NCBI RefSeq assembly: GCF_029982035.1
Contig: NZ_CP104166.1
Location: 62,001-126,000 of the forward strand
DNA from: Megaera polyxenophila
Lineage (GTDB): Bacteria > Pseudomonadota > Alphaproteobacteria > Rickettsiales > Rickettsiaceae
Length of the DNA: 64,000 nucleotides
Reading direction: 5' to 3'
The position numbers and the translations under genes were made by a program. Positions within the stretch are counted from its first letter, which is position 1. Each line of letters begins with the position of its first letter. The notes under the pieces were generated by a model. That model had not been told where the DNA came from. It saw only the letters and a list, made by a program, of their open reading frames with translations, and made no database searches. Positions 63,440 through 64,000 of this stretch are shown here, one piece after another.

Positions 63440-63463
63440 TTTAGTTAATTAGCGATAATACTT
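63440..63463 (+). repeat. 24-bp direct repeat at the end of tmk (copy 2)
   Basis: This is the original copy, covering the stop codon and the last seven codons of tmk. The other copy is at 57316-57339, about 6.1 kb away in the same orientation. Confidence 0.8.
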
Positions 63464-64000
63464 CTTGGTGAATCTTCTCTATTTCTTTGTTCCTACAATT
63501 GATTGTCTTGATCCGGTCTATATACATACTTGCAATAAGTTTGAACCTTTCGTAAACTGCTTGGTGAAAATTCATATTTTTATCTTCAAACTTATTTACG
63601 TCTCCCGTTTGGAAGCTTCTTTTTATGCCGATTTGCGGTTCTAGATCCATAAAAAATGTAACATCAGGCATAACAACTCTGTGATCATCACTTGCTCTCA
63701 TTAATTTGTTATGAAGGTCAAAGATATCTTCTATTGTAAGATTGTCTCCTGCTTGATAACAGGCAGTAGAATCAACAAATCTATCACAAATAACTGTATA
63801 TCCATCCCGCAAAGCGGGTACGATTAACTTGTTAATATGCTCATATCTAGCAGCCATAACCAGCATTAACTCAGAAACATGATACAAATGCTGATGAATC
63901 AGAAGTGTGCGAATTTCTTCAGCCTCCTTAGTGCCGCCTACCTCACGTGTATGGATAACCTTAATACCTTTTAAAACTAAATACTCATAAAGTTTCCTAC
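63441..64000 (-). CDS. tmk: Thymidylate kinase, C-terminal part (runs off the window)
   Basis: The enzyme phosphorylates dTMP to dTDP. About 186 codons are inside the window. The frame is open to base 64000, reading RKLYEYLVLKGIKVIHTREVGG at its start, then IRTLLIHQ, YTVICDRFVDSTACYQAG (the DR-Y-D motif that binds dTMP) and PDVTFFMDLEPQIGIKRS (the base-binding/LID region). The P-loop lies beyond the window edge. A methionine-like TTG at 63887 is not the true start. The end of the gene is one copy of a direct repeat that brackets the symporter-kinase locus. Confidence 0.92.
   Translation of the reverse strand, partial: RKLYEYLVLKGIKVIHTREVGGTKEAEEIRTLLIHQHLYHVSELMLVMAARYEHINKLIVPALRDGYTVICDRFVDSTACYQAGDNLTIEDIFDLHNKLMRASDDHRVVMPDVTFFMDLEPQIGIKRSFQTGDVNKFEDKNMNFHQAVYERFKLIASMYIDRIKTINCRNKEIEKIHQEVLSLIN

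Noticed and set aside
1..64000. tRNA, rRNA or other structured RNA genes
   Set aside because: I looked for cloverleaf-like arms and TTCGA-type T-loops in the gaps and found none that I could support by eye; a covariance-model scan would be decisive.

Overview
The window reads as chromosomal DNA of an obligately intracellular alphaproteobacterium of the order Rickettsiales, most likely family Rickettsiaceae. The evidence is the AT-rich composition, two ADP/ATP translocases of the plastid/parasite (Tlc) type, a Rickettsia-like isocitrate dehydrogenase, a long-form PHB depolymerase, tandem small heat-shock proteins, a petABC operon beside cytochrome c maturation genes, and a very heavy load of insertion sequences. 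I cannot assign a species from sequence alone.

Layout. 1-8.3 kb is core metabolism: the end of ccmA, ccmB, a small conserved membrane protein, petABC (cytochrome bc1), then on the minus strand an AEC-type permease, icd and a tlc ATP/ADP translocase. 8.5-12.05 kb is an accessory cluster of four plus-strand genes of unknown function. Two of them share duplicated Ser/Thr-rich low-complexity tracts, and two share a weakly ankyrin-like segment. 12.06-13.8 kb holds an MFS exporter and ppa. 13.87-21.4 kb is a nested pile of insertion sequences (two IS630, one IS3, one IS91-like and two IS982 copies) that truncates a sodium:solute symporter gene and trims the end of a PBP4-type peptidase. 21.4-28.6 kb contains that peptidase, a VOC protein, hemC, ldcA, hpf, a GyrI-like protein, a small unknown protein and a large protein whose C-terminus has the His-Asp-Gln-Cys arrangement of a CE-clan (Ulp1/deubiquitinase-like) cysteine protease. 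That last gene is cut at its 5' end by an IS91-like element. 28.6-32.4 kb is a large inverted repeat formed by two head-on IS91-like copies.

32.4-52 kb is mostly intact housekeeping DNA: phaZ, tolQRAB, an RND efflux pair, ruvC, a PAP2 phosphatase, rnhB, rsmE, an SdhAF4-type assembly factor, uvrD/pcrA, two hsp20 genes (the second membrane-anchored), a second tlc, a DUF6314-like gene and tyrS. 52-53.6 kb is an IS5-like element. 53.7-57.3 kb encodes two overlapping envelope lipoproteins (BON domain, RlpA) and a secreted S9 peptidase. 57.5-63.3 kb is one large gene for a symporter fused to a sensor histidine kinase. It is broken into three pieces by an IS91-like element and an IS630 element, and one piece carries a further single-base frameshift. 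The window closes with the C-terminal part of tmk.

Taken together, the window shows a host-dependent energy parasite that imports ATP, respires through bc1, maintains its envelope with Tol-Pal, RlpA and PBP4, probably sends a ubiquitin-pathway protease to the host, and is losing environmental sensing genes through ongoing IS activity. The least explained parts are the Ser/Thr-rich cluster (8.5-12 kb), the CE-clan protease, the four IS91-like copies that share the same apparent frameshifts, and a tmk-derived direct repeat that brackets the symporter-kinase locus.
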